NCBI RefSeq assembly: GCF_016127315.1
Contig: NZ_CP065997.1
Coordinates: forward strand, 744,001-808,000
Reading direction: 5' to 3'
Origin: Achromobacter deleyi
GTDB taxonomy: Bacteria > Pseudomonadota > Gammaproteobacteria > Burkholderiales > Burkholderiaceae_B
DNA: 64,000 nt
In this document: positions 46,677 through 54,579 of the stretch, one piece after another
Layout of the letters: every line of letters starts with the position of its first letter
How positions within the stretch are numbered: the first letter of the stretch is position 1
Translations under genes and position numbers: made by a program
Notes under the pieces: generated by a model
What the model saw: the letters and a program-made list of their open reading frames with translations, nothing else
Databases searched by the model: none
Told to the model about the DNA's origin: nothing

Positions 46677-47462
46677 ATGGGCTTTCTCGCCGGCAAACGC
46701 ATCCTGGTCACCGGGGTGCTTTCCAACCGCTCCATCGCCTACGGCATCGCGCGCGCCTGCCACCAGCAGGGCGCCGAACTGGCCTTCACCTACGTCGGTG
46801 ACCGCTTCAAGGACCGCGTGGCCGAATTCGCCGCCGAATTCGGCAGCGACATCGTGCTGCCCTGCGACGTCGCCGAAGACAGCCAGATCGAAGCCACCTT
46901 CACCGACCTGGCCAAGCGCTGGGACGGCCTGGACGGCCTGGTGCACTCGATCGGCTTCGCGCCGCGCGAGGCCATCGCCGGCAACTTCCTGGACGGCCTG
47001 TCGCGCGAAGGCTTCCGCATCGCCCACGACATCTCCGCCTATAGCTTCGCCGCCATGGCCAAGGCCGCGCTGCCGCTGATGGAAGGCCGCAACGGCTCGG
47101 TGCTGACGCTGACCTACCTGGGCGCCGAACGCGTGGTGCCCAACTACAACACCATGGGCCTGGCCAAGGCCTCGCTCGAAGCCAGCGTGCGCTACTTGGC
47201 CACGGCGCTGGGCCCGCGCGGCATCCGCGCCAACGGCATTTCGGCCGGCCCGATCAAGACGCTGGCCGCCAGCGGCATCAAGGACTTCTCGGCCATCCTG
47301 AAGTTCGTCGAGGCCCAGGCGCCGCTGCGCCGCAACGTCACCATCGATGACGTCGGCAACGTCGCCGCGTTCATGCTGTCGGATCTGGCCGCCGGCGTCA
47401 CCGGCGAAATCACCCACGTGGACGCCGGTTTCTCGACCATCGTCCCGGGCATGGAAGAGTAA
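46677..47462 (+). CDS. fabI: enoyl-[acyl-carrier-protein] reductase (NADH)
   Basis: This 261-residue short-chain dehydrogenase carries out the last step of fatty-acid elongation. It begins [20 protein letters not shown], the FabI nucleotide-binding start. It has the reductase motif with Tyr in [20 protein letters not shown] (Tyr and Lys spaced as in FabI) and a C-terminal [20 protein letters not shown] lies ahead of the start. FabI is the target of triclosan. It stands alone between mltD and a convergent OsmC gene. Confidence 0.96.
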   Translation: MGFLAGKRILVTGVLSNRSIAYGIARACHQQGAELAFTYVGDRFKDRVAEFAAEFGSDIVLPCDVAEDSQIEATFTDLAKRWDGLDGLVHSIGFAPREAIAGNFLDGLSREGFRIAHDISAYSFAAMAKAALPLMEGRNGSVLTLTYLGAERVVPNYNTMGLAKASLEASVRYLATALGPRGIRANGISAGPIKTLAASGIKDFSAILKFVEAQAPLRRNVTIDDVGNVAAFMLSDLAAGVTGEITHVDAGFSTIVPGMEE

Positions 47463-47538
47463 TTCCGCTGACAGGCCGGGCGCCCTGCCCGGCCGCCTGC
47501 CCGCGCCGGGCGGTTCACCCGCCCGGCGGGGCGCCCTC

Positions 47539-47937
47539 TCAGGCCGGCCGCACGATCAGCGTGGACACCTGCACGTCCACCGCCGTCATCAGCTTGTGGA
47601 TCGGGCATTTCTCGGCCACGGCCAGCAATTCGTCGATCTGCGCGTCCGACAGCTCGCCATGCAGCGTCAGCTTGGCGGTCAGGCGATAGATGCCCTTGCG
47701 TTCCTCGCCGGCGTCGCGCACCACGTCCACCCCCACCGACTCCAGCGGCAGCCCCTTGCGCTGCGCATAGACCATCAGCGTCATGGCCTTGCAGCCGCCC
47801 AGCGCCGTGTCGAAGTAGTCGTGCGGATCCGGGCCGGCGCCTTGCGGCTGGGGCATGTCCAGCGGCAGGTCGTGGCCTTCGGCCGTGGCGGTGAATTGCA
47901 GGGTCTTGGGCGCGTTCTGGCGCACGTGGATAGTCAT
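47539..47937 (-). CDS. OsmC-family peroxiredoxin-like protein
   Basis: The 132-residue protein has the OsmC/Ohr fold with both redox cysteines: GGCKAMTLMVYAQRKGLPLE (Cys about 49) and AVAEKCPIHKLMTA (Cys about 112). Such proteins reduce organic or fatty-acid hydroperoxides. The spacing and the CPIHK motif fit the OsmC/YhfA group. The ATG at 47937 gives the standard length. The gene is convergent with fabI. Confidence 0.9.
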   Translation of the reverse strand: MTIHVRQNAPKTLQFTATAEGHDLPLDMPQPQGAGPDPHDYFDTALGGCKAMTLMVYAQRKGLPLESVGVDVVRDAGEERKGIYRLTAKLTLHGELSDAQIDELLAVAEKCPIHKLMTAVDVQVSTLIVRPA

Positions 47938-48117
47938 GGGCGGAATTCCTCGCGTTGCGGGCGGCGCGCATGGCCGCCCCAACCCCGGTTGTAGCATCCG
48001 GCGCCCGCGCCCCGGCCTGGCGCAACATCCATTTCTGACTGTAAGCTGAACTTCCGGACGGAACCGCGGTCGGATATTCCTGTCCGCAAGATCGATTGCA
48101 TTCACCAGGAAATTCGC

Positions 48118-48795
48118 ATGAGCGCCAGACAACTTCTCGACCAACTGCTGCAATCCGGCCAGGGCCTGCTGGCCGACGCCGGTTCCAAGGTGCAGACCGC
48201 CACCGGCGGCAAGGGCGGCTCGTTCCTGACCGGCCTGGGCGGCGGCGCCCTCGGCGCGGGCGCGCTCGGCCTGCTGCTGGGCAGCAAGAAGGCCCGCAAG
48301 ATCGGCGGCAAGGTCGCCATGTACGGCGGCATGGCGGCGCTTGGCGCCCTGGCCTACCGCGCCTATGGCGACTGGCAGCGCAACCAGGCTGGCGCGCCAG
48401 CCGCCCCGCCGCAGACGCTGGATCGCCTGCCGGCCCCGGAAGCCGAACAACACAGCACCGCGGTGCTCACCGCCATGATCGGCGCGGCCAAGGCCGACGG
48501 CCACATCGGCCCGGAGGAACGCACCCTGCTCGAAACCGAGCTGGCCAAGCTGTCCAGCGATGCGCAGGACCGCCGCTGGCTGGAGACCGAGCTGTCGCGC
48601 CCGCTCGACCCTGCGCAAATCGCGCAATCGGCCCGGACGCCGGAGATGGCGGCCGAGATGTACCTGGCCAGCCTGCTGGTGGTGGACGAGGAAAGCTACA
48701 TGGAGCGCGCCTACCTGGACGAGCTGGCGCGCCAGCTCAAGCTGCAGCCGGGGCTGAAGGGACAGCTGGAGCAACACGCCCGCGCCGCCGTCTGA
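48118..48795 (+). CDS. DUF533/TerB-like membrane-associated protein (YebE-like)
   Basis: The 225-residue protein has an N-terminal polar segment, a Gly/Ala-rich hydrophobic stretch (about residues 38-82, GGGALGAGALGLLLGSKKAR) and a C-terminal TerB-fold helical domain (about 115-225, AVLTAMIGAAKADGHIGPEE). DUF533 proteins such as YebE are widespread and of unknown function; some respond to envelope stress. It stands alone. Confidence 0.85.
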   Translation: MSARQLLDQLLQSGQGLLADAGSKVQTATGGKGGSFLTGLGGGALGAGALGLLLGSKKARKIGGKVAMYGGMAALGALAYRAYGDWQRNQAGAPAAPPQTLDRLPAPEAEQHSTAVLTAMIGAAKADGHIGPEERTLLETELAKLSSDAQDRRWLETELSRPLDPAQIAQSARTPEMAAEMYLASLLVVDEESYMERAYLDELARQLKLQPGLKGQLEQHARAAV

Positions 48796-48877
48796 GCGGC
48801 GCCGGGCCGTCTACCGCCCGCGCGCGGCGGACCCGCAGCGTGGCCAGACGGGACGGCGCGCCGTCCCGCCATGCGCA

Positions 48878-49864
48878 TCAATCGGCGCGCAGCCCGATCG
48901 CGTCGGTCAGCGCCGTGTAGCGGTCGATATCCGCATTGATCATGTCCTGGAACGCGCGCGGCGAGCTCGTGGTCGGCGTGAAGCCCTGCTCGCGCAGCGC
49001 GGCCTGCACGTCCGGGCGCAGCATGATGCGGGCGAGCGTCGTGTTCAGCTTGGCCACCACCGCCGGCGGCGTGGCCGCCGGCGCCAGCAGGCCGTGCCAT
49101 TGGTCGAGCGCGTAGCCCGCCACGCCCTGCTCCGCCACCGTGGGCACCTCGGGCAGGAGCGGCGAGCGCTGCGGCGACGTGACGGCCAAGGCCCGCAAGC
49201 GGCCCGCCGCGATCAGCGGCGCGGCGCTGGACGCGGTGACGATCCCCATGCCGACCTGCCCCGACACCACGTCGGTCAGCGCCGGTCCGCAGCCCTTGTA
49301 GGGCACGTGCTGCAGCGGCGCGCCGGTGGCTCGCGTCAGCATTTCGCCGGCCAGGTGCTGCGGCGTGCCGTTGCCGCACGAGGCGAACGGCAGCGGCCGC
49401 TCCGGCCGCGCGGCGTTGCGCGCGTCGTCCAGCGTGCGCAGCGGCGAGGCCGCCGGCACCACGAACACGGACGGCACGAAGGCCACGTTGATCACCGCCG
49501 CGAAGTCGCGCTTGGGCGCGAAGCCCAGGTTGCGGTAGACACCGGGGTTGATGGCGAACGAGCTGTTGACCATCAGCAGCGTGTAGCCGTCCGGCGCCGA
49601 CTCTGCCACGGCGCGGGCGCCGATGTTGCCGCTGGCGCCGGGACGGTTCTCGACCACCACCGACTGGCCGAACTGTTCCTGCAGGCTCGCGCCCAGGCGC
49701 CGCGCCAGCAGGTCGGTGCCGCCGCCCGGCGGAAAGGTCACCACGATGGTGATGGGGTGCGAAGGATAGGTGGCGTCCCCGGGCGTGTCGCCGGAGGGCG
49801 GATTGCCGCAGGCGCCGAGCGCCAGGGTCAGCAACAGCAGGGAGGATCGAAGCGCGCGTTTCAT
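48878..49864 (-). CDS. Bug-family (TctC) extracytoplasmic binding lipoprotein
   Basis: The 328-residue protein belongs to the Bordetella uptake gene family of the tripartite tricarboxylate transporter class. It has [41 protein letters not shown] and [20 protein letters not shown]. It begins with a lipoprotein-type signal (LALGAC, Cys about 19), whereas many Bug proteins are soluble periplasmic. No permease genes are adjacent, which is usual for this expanded family. Ligand unknown. It lies 28 bp downstream of nadC on the same strand, so co-transcription is possible. Confidence 0.9.
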   Translation of the reverse strand: MKRALRSSLLLLTLALGACGNPPSGDTPGDATYPSHPITIVVTFPPGGGTDLLARRLGASLQEQFGQSVVVENRPGASGNIGARAVAESAPDGYTLLMVNSSFAINPGVYRNLGFAPKRDFAAVINVAFVPSVFVVPAASPLRTLDDARNAARPERPLPFASCGNGTPQHLAGEMLTRATGAPLQHVPYKGCGPALTDVVSGQVGMGIVTASSAAPLIAAGRLRALAVTSPQRSPLLPEVPTVAEQGVAGYALDQWHGLLAPAATPPAVVAKLNTTLARIMLRPDVQAALREQGFTPTTSSPRAFQDMINADIDRYTALTDAIGLRAD

Positions 49865-49892
49865 GATGCTTGCCTGTCGTGATGCGCCGGTC

Positions 49893-50771
49893 TCAGGCGT
49901 CCAGCCCGATGTCCAGCACTTTGGCGCTGTGGGTCAGCCAGCCCACGGCGATCTGGTCGACGCCGGTGGCCGCCACCGCCGCCGCGGTCTCGGGCGTGAT
50001 GCGGCCGGAGGCCTCGGTGATGGCGCGGCCGCGCGCCATGGCGACGGCCTGGCGCAATTGGTCCAGGCTCATGTTGTCCAGCAGCACCACGTCCACGCCC
50101 AGCGCCAGGGCCGTTTCCAGCTGTTCCAGCGTGTCCACTTCCAGCTCGATCTTGACCATGTGGCCGACGCCGGCGCGGGCGCGCGCCACCGCGGCCTCGA
50201 TGCCGCCGGCCAGCGCGATGTGGTTGTCCTTGATGAGCACGGCGTCGTCGAGCCCGTAGCGGTGATTGCTGCCGCCGCCCACGCGCACGGCGTATTTCTG
50301 CACCGCGCGCAAGCCCGGCATGGTCTTGCGGGTGCAGGTGACGCGGGCGCCATGGCCGGCGATGGCGCGCGCGATCGACGCCGTGGCCGTGGCCACGCCG
50401 CTCAGGTGGCACAGGAAGTTCAGCGCGACCCGCTCGGCGGTCAGCATGGCGCGGGCGTTGCCGCGAATGCGCGCGATCTCCGTGCCCGGCGCCAGGTCGG
50501 CGCCGTCACGCTGGGCGACGTCGAATTCGATGGCGGGATCGAGCGCGCGGAAGGCCAGCCGCGCCAGGTCCAATCCGGCCAGCACGCCTTCCTGGCGCGC
50601 CACCAGGCGCGTCTGCGCCACGGCGTCGGCCGGCACGATGGCGTCGGTGGTCAGGTCTCCGGCCCGCCCCAGGTCCTCGAGCAGGGCCGCGCGCACCAGC
50701 GGCTCCAGCATGACATCCGGCAGGGAGGGAATGGCCAAACGGGCGGCGGGCGCATCAGCATTAATGCTCAT
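49893..50771 (-). CDS. nadC: nicotinate-nucleotide pyrophosphorylase (quinolinate phosphoribosyltransferase)
   Basis: The 292-residue enzyme converts quinolinate and PRPP to nicotinate mononucleotide in de novo NAD synthesis. Conserved parts include [45 protein letters not shown] and the C-terminal phosphate-binding EASGRITPE. The ATG at 50771 gives MSINADAP. nadA and nadB are not adjacent. A TTGACA promoter lies upstream in the nadQ-nadC spacer, with two operator-like dyads, one across the promoter and one across the start codon. Confidence 0.95.
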   Translation of the reverse strand: MSINADAPAARLAIPSLPDVMLEPLVRAALLEDLGRAGDLTTDAIVPADAVAQTRLVARQEGVLAGLDLARLAFRALDPAIEFDVAQRDGADLAPGTEIARIRGNARAMLTAERVALNFLCHLSGVATATASIARAIAGHGARVTCTRKTMPGLRAVQKYAVRVGGGSNHRYGLDDAVLIKDNHIALAGGIEAAVARARAGVGHMVKIELEVDTLEQLETALALGVDVVLLDNMSLDQLRQAVAMARGRAITEASGRITPETAAAVAATGVDQIAVGWLTHSAKVLDIGLDA

Positions 50772-50780
50772 TTTGAGTAT
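50764..50780. promoter_or_regulatory. NadQ/NrtR-type operator over the nadC start
   Basis: ATGCTCA-N3-TGAGTAT is an imperfect dyad that covers the nadC start codon. The same pattern recurs at 50823-50839. The adjacent upstream gene is a Nudix-like regulator of NAD synthesis, which makes these its likely binding sites. Confidence 0.65.
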
Positions 50781-50822
50781 TTTGTGGTTAAAAAAAGGCG
50801 CGCAAATAATGCGCATGCACTT

Positions 50823-50852
50823 ATGCTAAAGATGAGTATATGGCGTTGTCAA
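50823..50852 (-). promoter_or_regulatory. nadC promoter with embedded operator
   Basis: On the minus strand TTGACA (50852-50847) and TAGCAT (50828-50823) form a sigma-70-type promoter with an 18-bp spacer. The second dyad, ATGCTAA-N3-TGAGTAT on the plus strand (50823-50839), occupies the spacer and the -10 box, so a bound regulator would block RNA polymerase. Confidence 0.65.
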
Positions 50853-50855
50853 GCG

Positions 50856-51908
50856 TCACATGGCGCGTGACAGCGGCAGCTTGCTGCCGGCGATGGCGCG
50901 TTCGAGCAGCACGTCGCGGCGGAAGCGGAACAATTTGGCGGGGCGTCCCGCCGTGCCGGTGGCCATTTCGCCGGTCTCTTCCACCAGCGCCTGCTGTTCG
51001 ATCAGGCGGCGGAAATTCTGCTTGTGCAGGCCGCGTCCGGCCAGGGCCTCGACCGCCAGCTGTAGCTGCAGCAGCGTGAACTGCGCCGGCATCAGTTCGA
51101 ACACCACCGGCCGGTACTTGATCTTGGCGCGCAGCCGCGCGATGCCGGTGGCCAGGATGCGGCGATGGTCATGGCGCATGGGCTCGCCCGGCAGCGGCGC
51201 GGCCGCGTCGGGATGGCGGCGCGCCGCTTCCGGCACCAGGCCGGCCTCGAACAGCAACTCGTAGCGTTGCAGCACCATGTCCTCGTTCCAGGCGGCGCCA
51301 TCCAGACCGAAGGTGATGGCGGCGCGCTGGCGGCGGCGCTGGCGCGCGGCGTCGTTGTCCGTGTCGTCGCACCAGGCCTGCAGGCGCGGCACGATCACCT
51401 CGTCCACCAGCGCCGGCGTGCCCGCGCGGCGGTCTTCCCACGGAAAGTAACGGTACCAGTCCTGCCAGCCGACTTGCGCCACGCCGGTCTCGCCGGCCTC
51501 GCGCGTCAGGCCGAGGTAGCTGACCGACATGACGCGCGCGCCCGACTCGTCGGAACGGTCGCCGTCTGCGAAGGTGTAGAGCTGCTCGACGTAACCGAGC
51601 GGATGATGCGTCTGCGTCTCGACCCAGGCCCGCAGGCCCGCCTGCAGCGAGCGGTGCGACAGCTCGAACGGCCCCGCCGGCAGGGCCCGCGCGTCGTCGG
51701 TGGTCAGCACGCGCGGCTCGCCGTTGGTGACGGCGACCAGGACGGCGACGAGTTCGGCGTGGACGGAGCGTTCGACGGATTCGGTCAAGGTGGCGGATGA
51801 AAATGAGAGAAACCGGGCGCGGTGACGCGACGCCGCGAGGCGCTCGGCATTATAAGGTCCGGGCCCTGCAACAGCCCCTTGCAAACGTGACAGCGCAACC
51901 CGCCGCAA
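50856..51908 (-). CDS. nadQ: Nudix-related transcriptional regulator of NAD synthesis (NrtR/NadQ-like)
   Basis: The 350-residue frame has an N-terminal Nudix-like sensor domain (SVERSVHAELVAVLVAVTNG, HRSLQAGLRAWVE) in which the full Nudix box is not preserved. The C-terminal winged helix is typical of NrtR-type proteins (MPAQFTLLQLQLAVEALAGR, LHKQNFRRLIEQQALVEETG). It resembles COG4111 (NadQ). The N-terminus before about residue 35 may be over-extended; a TTG at 51788 is an alternative. It lies upstream of nadC on the same strand, with matching operators between them. Confidence 0.82.
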   Translation of the reverse strand: MRRVALSRLQGAVAGPGPYNAERLAASRHRARFLSFSSATLTESVERSVHAELVAVLVAVTNGEPRVLTTDDARALPAGPFELSHRSLQAGLRAWVETQTHHPLGYVEQLYTFADGDRSDESGARVMSVSYLGLTREAGETGVAQVGWQDWYRYFPWEDRRAGTPALVDEVIVPRLQAWCDDTDNDAARQRRRQRAAITFGLDGAAWNEDMVLQRYELLFEAGLVPEAARRHPDAAAPLPGEPMRHDHRRILATGIARLRAKIKYRPVVFELMPAQFTLLQLQLAVEALAGRGLHKQNFRRLIEQQALVEETGEMATGTAGRPAKLFRFRRDVLLERAIAGSKLPLSRAM

Positions 51909-51987
51909 GGGCCGCGCGCGGCCCTAAGATGAAGAGGAATCCCCGGCGCGCCGCCATCCTGGGACGCCCGCAACCGGAGCCGTCATC

Positions 51988-52224
51988 ATGCTGAAAACCG
52001 TCACTGATTCCTCCGCCGCCGACAACAAACCGGACACGGCCGCGGAGCCCAAGCCGCCCGTCGATCCCCGCAAGGGCACGGGTATCCTGCCGATGCCGGA
52101 CCAGAGCGCCGTGGTCGCCGGCATGCCGCGCCGCGGCCGCGCCATCGAGGCGCCCGGCGACCCCGGCATCATCACGCCCGAGGACGACGTGCTGGACACG
52201 TCATACGAAAACCGCAAGAACTGA
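51988..52224 (+). CDS. small proline-rich hypothetical protein
   Basis: This 78-residue polar protein is rich in Pro, Asp and Arg, with no signal peptide or membrane segment and low predicted order. CGGAG precedes the ATG at 51988. The C-terminus (IITPEDDVLDTSYENRKN) looks like a short linear motif. Codon use matches the window, so it is probably real, but I do not recognise it. It lies at the edge of the btr locus, convergent with the STAS gene. Confidence 0.6.
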   Translation: MLKTVTDSSAADNKPDTAAEPKPPVDPRKGTGILPMPDQSAVVAGMPRRGRAIEAPGDPGIITPEDDVLDTSYENRKN

Positions 52225-52255
52225 ACCACGCGCGCCGCGTCGCGGCGCGCGGCAA

Positions 52256-52591
52256 TCAGGCGACCTTGGCCACCGCGTCCTGGCGCGTGTCGACCACCGT
52301 CAGGATGGCCAGGAAGCCGCTGATGTCGAACACCTCGCGCACGTGCGGCTGCATCGCGCACAGCGCCAGGGCGCCCGAGCCCTGCTTCAGGCGCTTGGCC
52401 AGCACCAGCACCACGCGCAGGCCGGCGCTGGAGATGTAGTTCAGGTTCGACATGTCGAGCACGAAACGGCGTTCGCCTTTCTCGACGTGCGACAGCAGGT
52501 CGGCTTCAATGCCGGCGGCGTTGCCGCTGTTGATCTGGCCTTCGGGCGAGACAACCAGCACTTCCCCGACCTTCTCGATTGCGAGATTCAT
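52256..52591 (-). CDS. btrV: anti-anti-sigma factor, STAS domain (BtrV-like)
   Basis: The 111-residue protein is a single STAS domain of the SpoIIAA/RsbV type, with the phosphorylatable serine in MSNLNYISSAGLRVVLVLAK (about residues 52-71). In Bordetella, BtrV is phosphorylated by BtrW and dephosphorylated by BtrU and gates T3SS activity. Here the gene is divergent from the BtrW-like gene with a 197-bp spacer and the phosphatase is 4.6 kb away. The name rests on locus context and family. Confidence 0.82.
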   Translation of the reverse strand: MNLAIEKVGEVLVVSPEGQINSGNAAGIEADLLSHVEKGERRFVLDMSNLNYISSAGLRVVLVLAKRLKQGSGALALCAMQPHVREVFDISGFLAILTVVDTRQDAVAKVA

Positions 52592-52788
52592 AGTGGTTCC
52601 CGTAAATGACCGACGCCCCGGATCCCGGCGCTTGCGGGCGGCGGCGCGATGCCGAGATGATACGCGAGGCGCCCGCGCAGCCAAACGCAAACGTCGAACG
52701 ACAGCCGCAAGAGGCCGGCCCGTTACGCCAGCGGGCCGCAATCGGGCATACTTCCACCTGCACGTGTACCACTGAACGCAAGGCGACC

Positions 52789-53220
52789 ATGCCCCCTCAG
52801 CCCGATACGCTTGACCTCGTACCCGACGCCCGCGCCGTCGCCTCCGCCATTGAATGGCTCGAGGCCATCGCCGAGCGCGACGCCTGGTCTCCCAAGCTGA
52901 GTTTCGGTCTGTCCTTGAGTCTGGACGAAGCGCTGACGAACATCGTTTCGTACGCCTTCGACGATCCCTTGCTCGCCCCCGATCCCGCCCACGTCAGCCT
53001 GGCCTGCCGCCAGGATGACGAGTGGATCTCGCTGGAGATAATCGACAATGGCCGTCCGTACGATCCCACCAAGACCCCGCCGCCCCCATTGGCCGCGACG
53101 CTCGATGACGCCGAAATCGGCGGCCACGGCGTGCGGCTGATGCAGCACTATCTGCACGACCTGCGCTACACCCGCAACGGCAATGAGAACCGCCTGACGC
53201 TCGTGATGCGCGCCGCGTGA
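52789..53220 (+). CDS. btrW: HATPase anti-sigma/serine kinase (BtrW-like)
   Basis: The 143-residue protein is a GHKL-fold kinase of the RsbW/SpoIIAB type. It has N-box LSLDEALTNIVSYAFDD (about residues 41-57), G1 EIIDNGRPYDPT and G2 GGHGVRLMQHYL. It would bind and phosphorylate the STAS protein. In Bordetella, BtrW has no typical target sigma factor; it binds BtrV. The ATG at 52789 follows AAGGCGACC. The frame is open upstream through the spacer. Confidence 0.85.
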   Translation: MPPQPDTLDLVPDARAVASAIEWLEAIAERDAWSPKLSFGLSLSLDEALTNIVSYAFDDPLLAPDPAHVSLACRQDDEWISLEIIDNGRPYDPTKTPPPPLAATLDDAEIGGHGVRLMQHYLHDLRYTRNGNENRLTLVMRAA

Positions 53221-53284
53221 CCCTCACTGGCGCGTTCGATCAAGGCGCGCTATCGACAACTCGCAGTGCATAGACAGAAAGTAC

Positions 53285-53313
53285 CGAACAAAACCCGGTC
53301 ATCTGTCACTCAT
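53285..53313 (+). promoter_or_regulatory. HrpL-type ECF promoter box before alr
   Basis: CGAACAAA, 13 nt, then TCACTCA fits the HrpL-type pattern GGAACC-N-A-N13/14-CCAC-N-N-A at most positions. It lies 40 bp upstream of the ATG at 53353. If used, transcription would begin near 53320, which argues against the GTG at 53323 as start of the racemase. Confidence 0.5.
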
Positions 53314-53352
53314 GCATAGCCCGTGCGCCGGTCGCGCGCGGACCTCGCCCAG

Positions 53353-54519
53353 ATGCCGCCCGTGAACGCTCCCTATCGTCCAGAAGGATTGCTTGCCCGC
53401 CCCTTGTACGCCCGCGTCGACGCGAGCGCCGTGGCCCACAATCTCGCGCGTCTGCGCGCCACCCTGCCCCGCGCCGTGGCGTCGGGCGCCGCCGCGCCGC
53501 GCCTGTGGGCCACCGTCAAGGCCGATGCCTACGGCCACGGCCTGGCGCGCGTGCTGCCCGCGTTGCGCGGCGCCGACGGACTGGCGGTGCTGCACCTGGA
53601 CGAGGCGCGCGCCTGCCGCCGGCTGGGCTGGGACGGCCCGGTGCTGGTCTACGGCGGCCTCTACTCACAGGCCGACACGCTGCTGCTGGACACGCCGGGC
53701 CTGCACCTGGTCATCACGCATGCCGCGCAACTGGACTGGCTGGCACAGTCCCCTGCGGCCGAGCGGCCGTCGGTCTGGCTGCGCTTTGCCGGCGACATCC
53801 ATCACACCGGCTTCAACGCCGACGACTACCGCGCCGCGTTCGCGCATGCCGGCAGCCTGGCCGCGCGCGGCCTGGTCGGCGAGGTCGGCCACCTGAACCA
53901 CTACGCCCGCGCCGACGAAACCGATGGCGTGGATGATGCCGACGCGCGCTTTCGCGAGGTCATCCGCGACTTGCCCGGGCCGGTCTCCACCAGCAATTCC
54001 GCCGCCATGCTCGGCCACGCGGCGCGCGCCGCGGCCACGCAATGGGTACGACCGGGCCTGGCGCTGTACGGCGCCAGCCCGTTCGCGCACCGCAGCGCCG
54101 CGCAACTGGACCTGCGGCCGGCGATGTCGCTGCACTCGCAGGTGGTGGGCATCCAGCGCGTGCCGGCCGGCGCCGGCGTCGGCTACAGCGGCGCGTTCCT
54201 CGCGCCCACGGCGATGGACGTGGGTATCGTCACCTGCGGTTATGCCGACGGCTACCCGCGCCACGCGCCGACCGGCACGCCGGTGGTGGTGGCCGGCATC
54301 CGCACGCGGCTGCTGGGCCGCGTTTCCATGGACATGATGGCGGTGGACCTGGGCCCCGTGCCGCATGCCGCGATCGGCTCGCCCGTGACCCTGTGGGGCG
54401 CGGAAGGCCTGCCGGTGGAGGAAGTCGCGCTGGCGGCGGGCACCATCGCCGCCCAGTTATTGACGGGCTTGAGCGCGCGCGTGCCGGTGGCGCTGGCCGG
54501 CGCCGGCGCGGCGCGCTGA
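53353..54519 (+). CDS. alr: alanine racemase
   Basis: The 388-residue fold-type III PLP enzyme interconverts L- and D-alanine. It has the PLP lysine in WATVKADAYGHGLA (about residue 50) and the second catalytic base Tyr in GVGYSGAFLAP (about 277). It also has GYADGYPRHAP and GRVSMDMMAVDL. The ATG at 53353 is preferred to a GTG at 53323. It sits inside the T3SS regulatory locus, next to btrW, with an ECF-type box upstream. Whether it has a wall role, a catabolic role or a regulatory role there is unknown. Confidence 0.9.
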   Translation: MPPVNAPYRPEGLLARPLYARVDASAVAHNLARLRATLPRAVASGAAAPRLWATVKADAYGHGLARVLPALRGADGLAVLHLDEARACRRLGWDGPVLVYGGLYSQADTLLLDTPGLHLVITHAAQLDWLAQSPAAERPSVWLRFAGDIHHTGFNADDYRAAFAHAGSLAARGLVGEVGHLNHYARADETDGVDDADARFREVIRDLPGPVSTSNSAAMLGHAARAAATQWVRPGLALYGASPFAHRSAAQLDLRPAMSLHSQVVGIQRVPAGAGVGYSGAFLAPTAMDVGIVTCGYADGYPRHAPTGTPVVVAGIRTRLLGRVSMDMMAVDLGPVPHAAIGSPVTLWGAEGLPVEEVALAAGTIAAQLLTGLSARVPVALAGAGAAR

Positions 54520-54579
54520 ATGGCGCGGCCCGCGCGCCACGCTGACGACCTGACGCGAACCGCGGCCCCGCCGCCGCGC

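Noticed and set aside
52589..52605. GGAACC on the minus strand next to btrV, as another HrpL-type box
   Set aside because: It is only a few bases before the start codon and no CCAC-N-N-A element follows at the right distance outside the coding region.
52769..52775. CCACTGA upstream of btrW as a -10 element of an HrpL-type box
   Set aside because: No GGAAC-like element at the required distance upstream.
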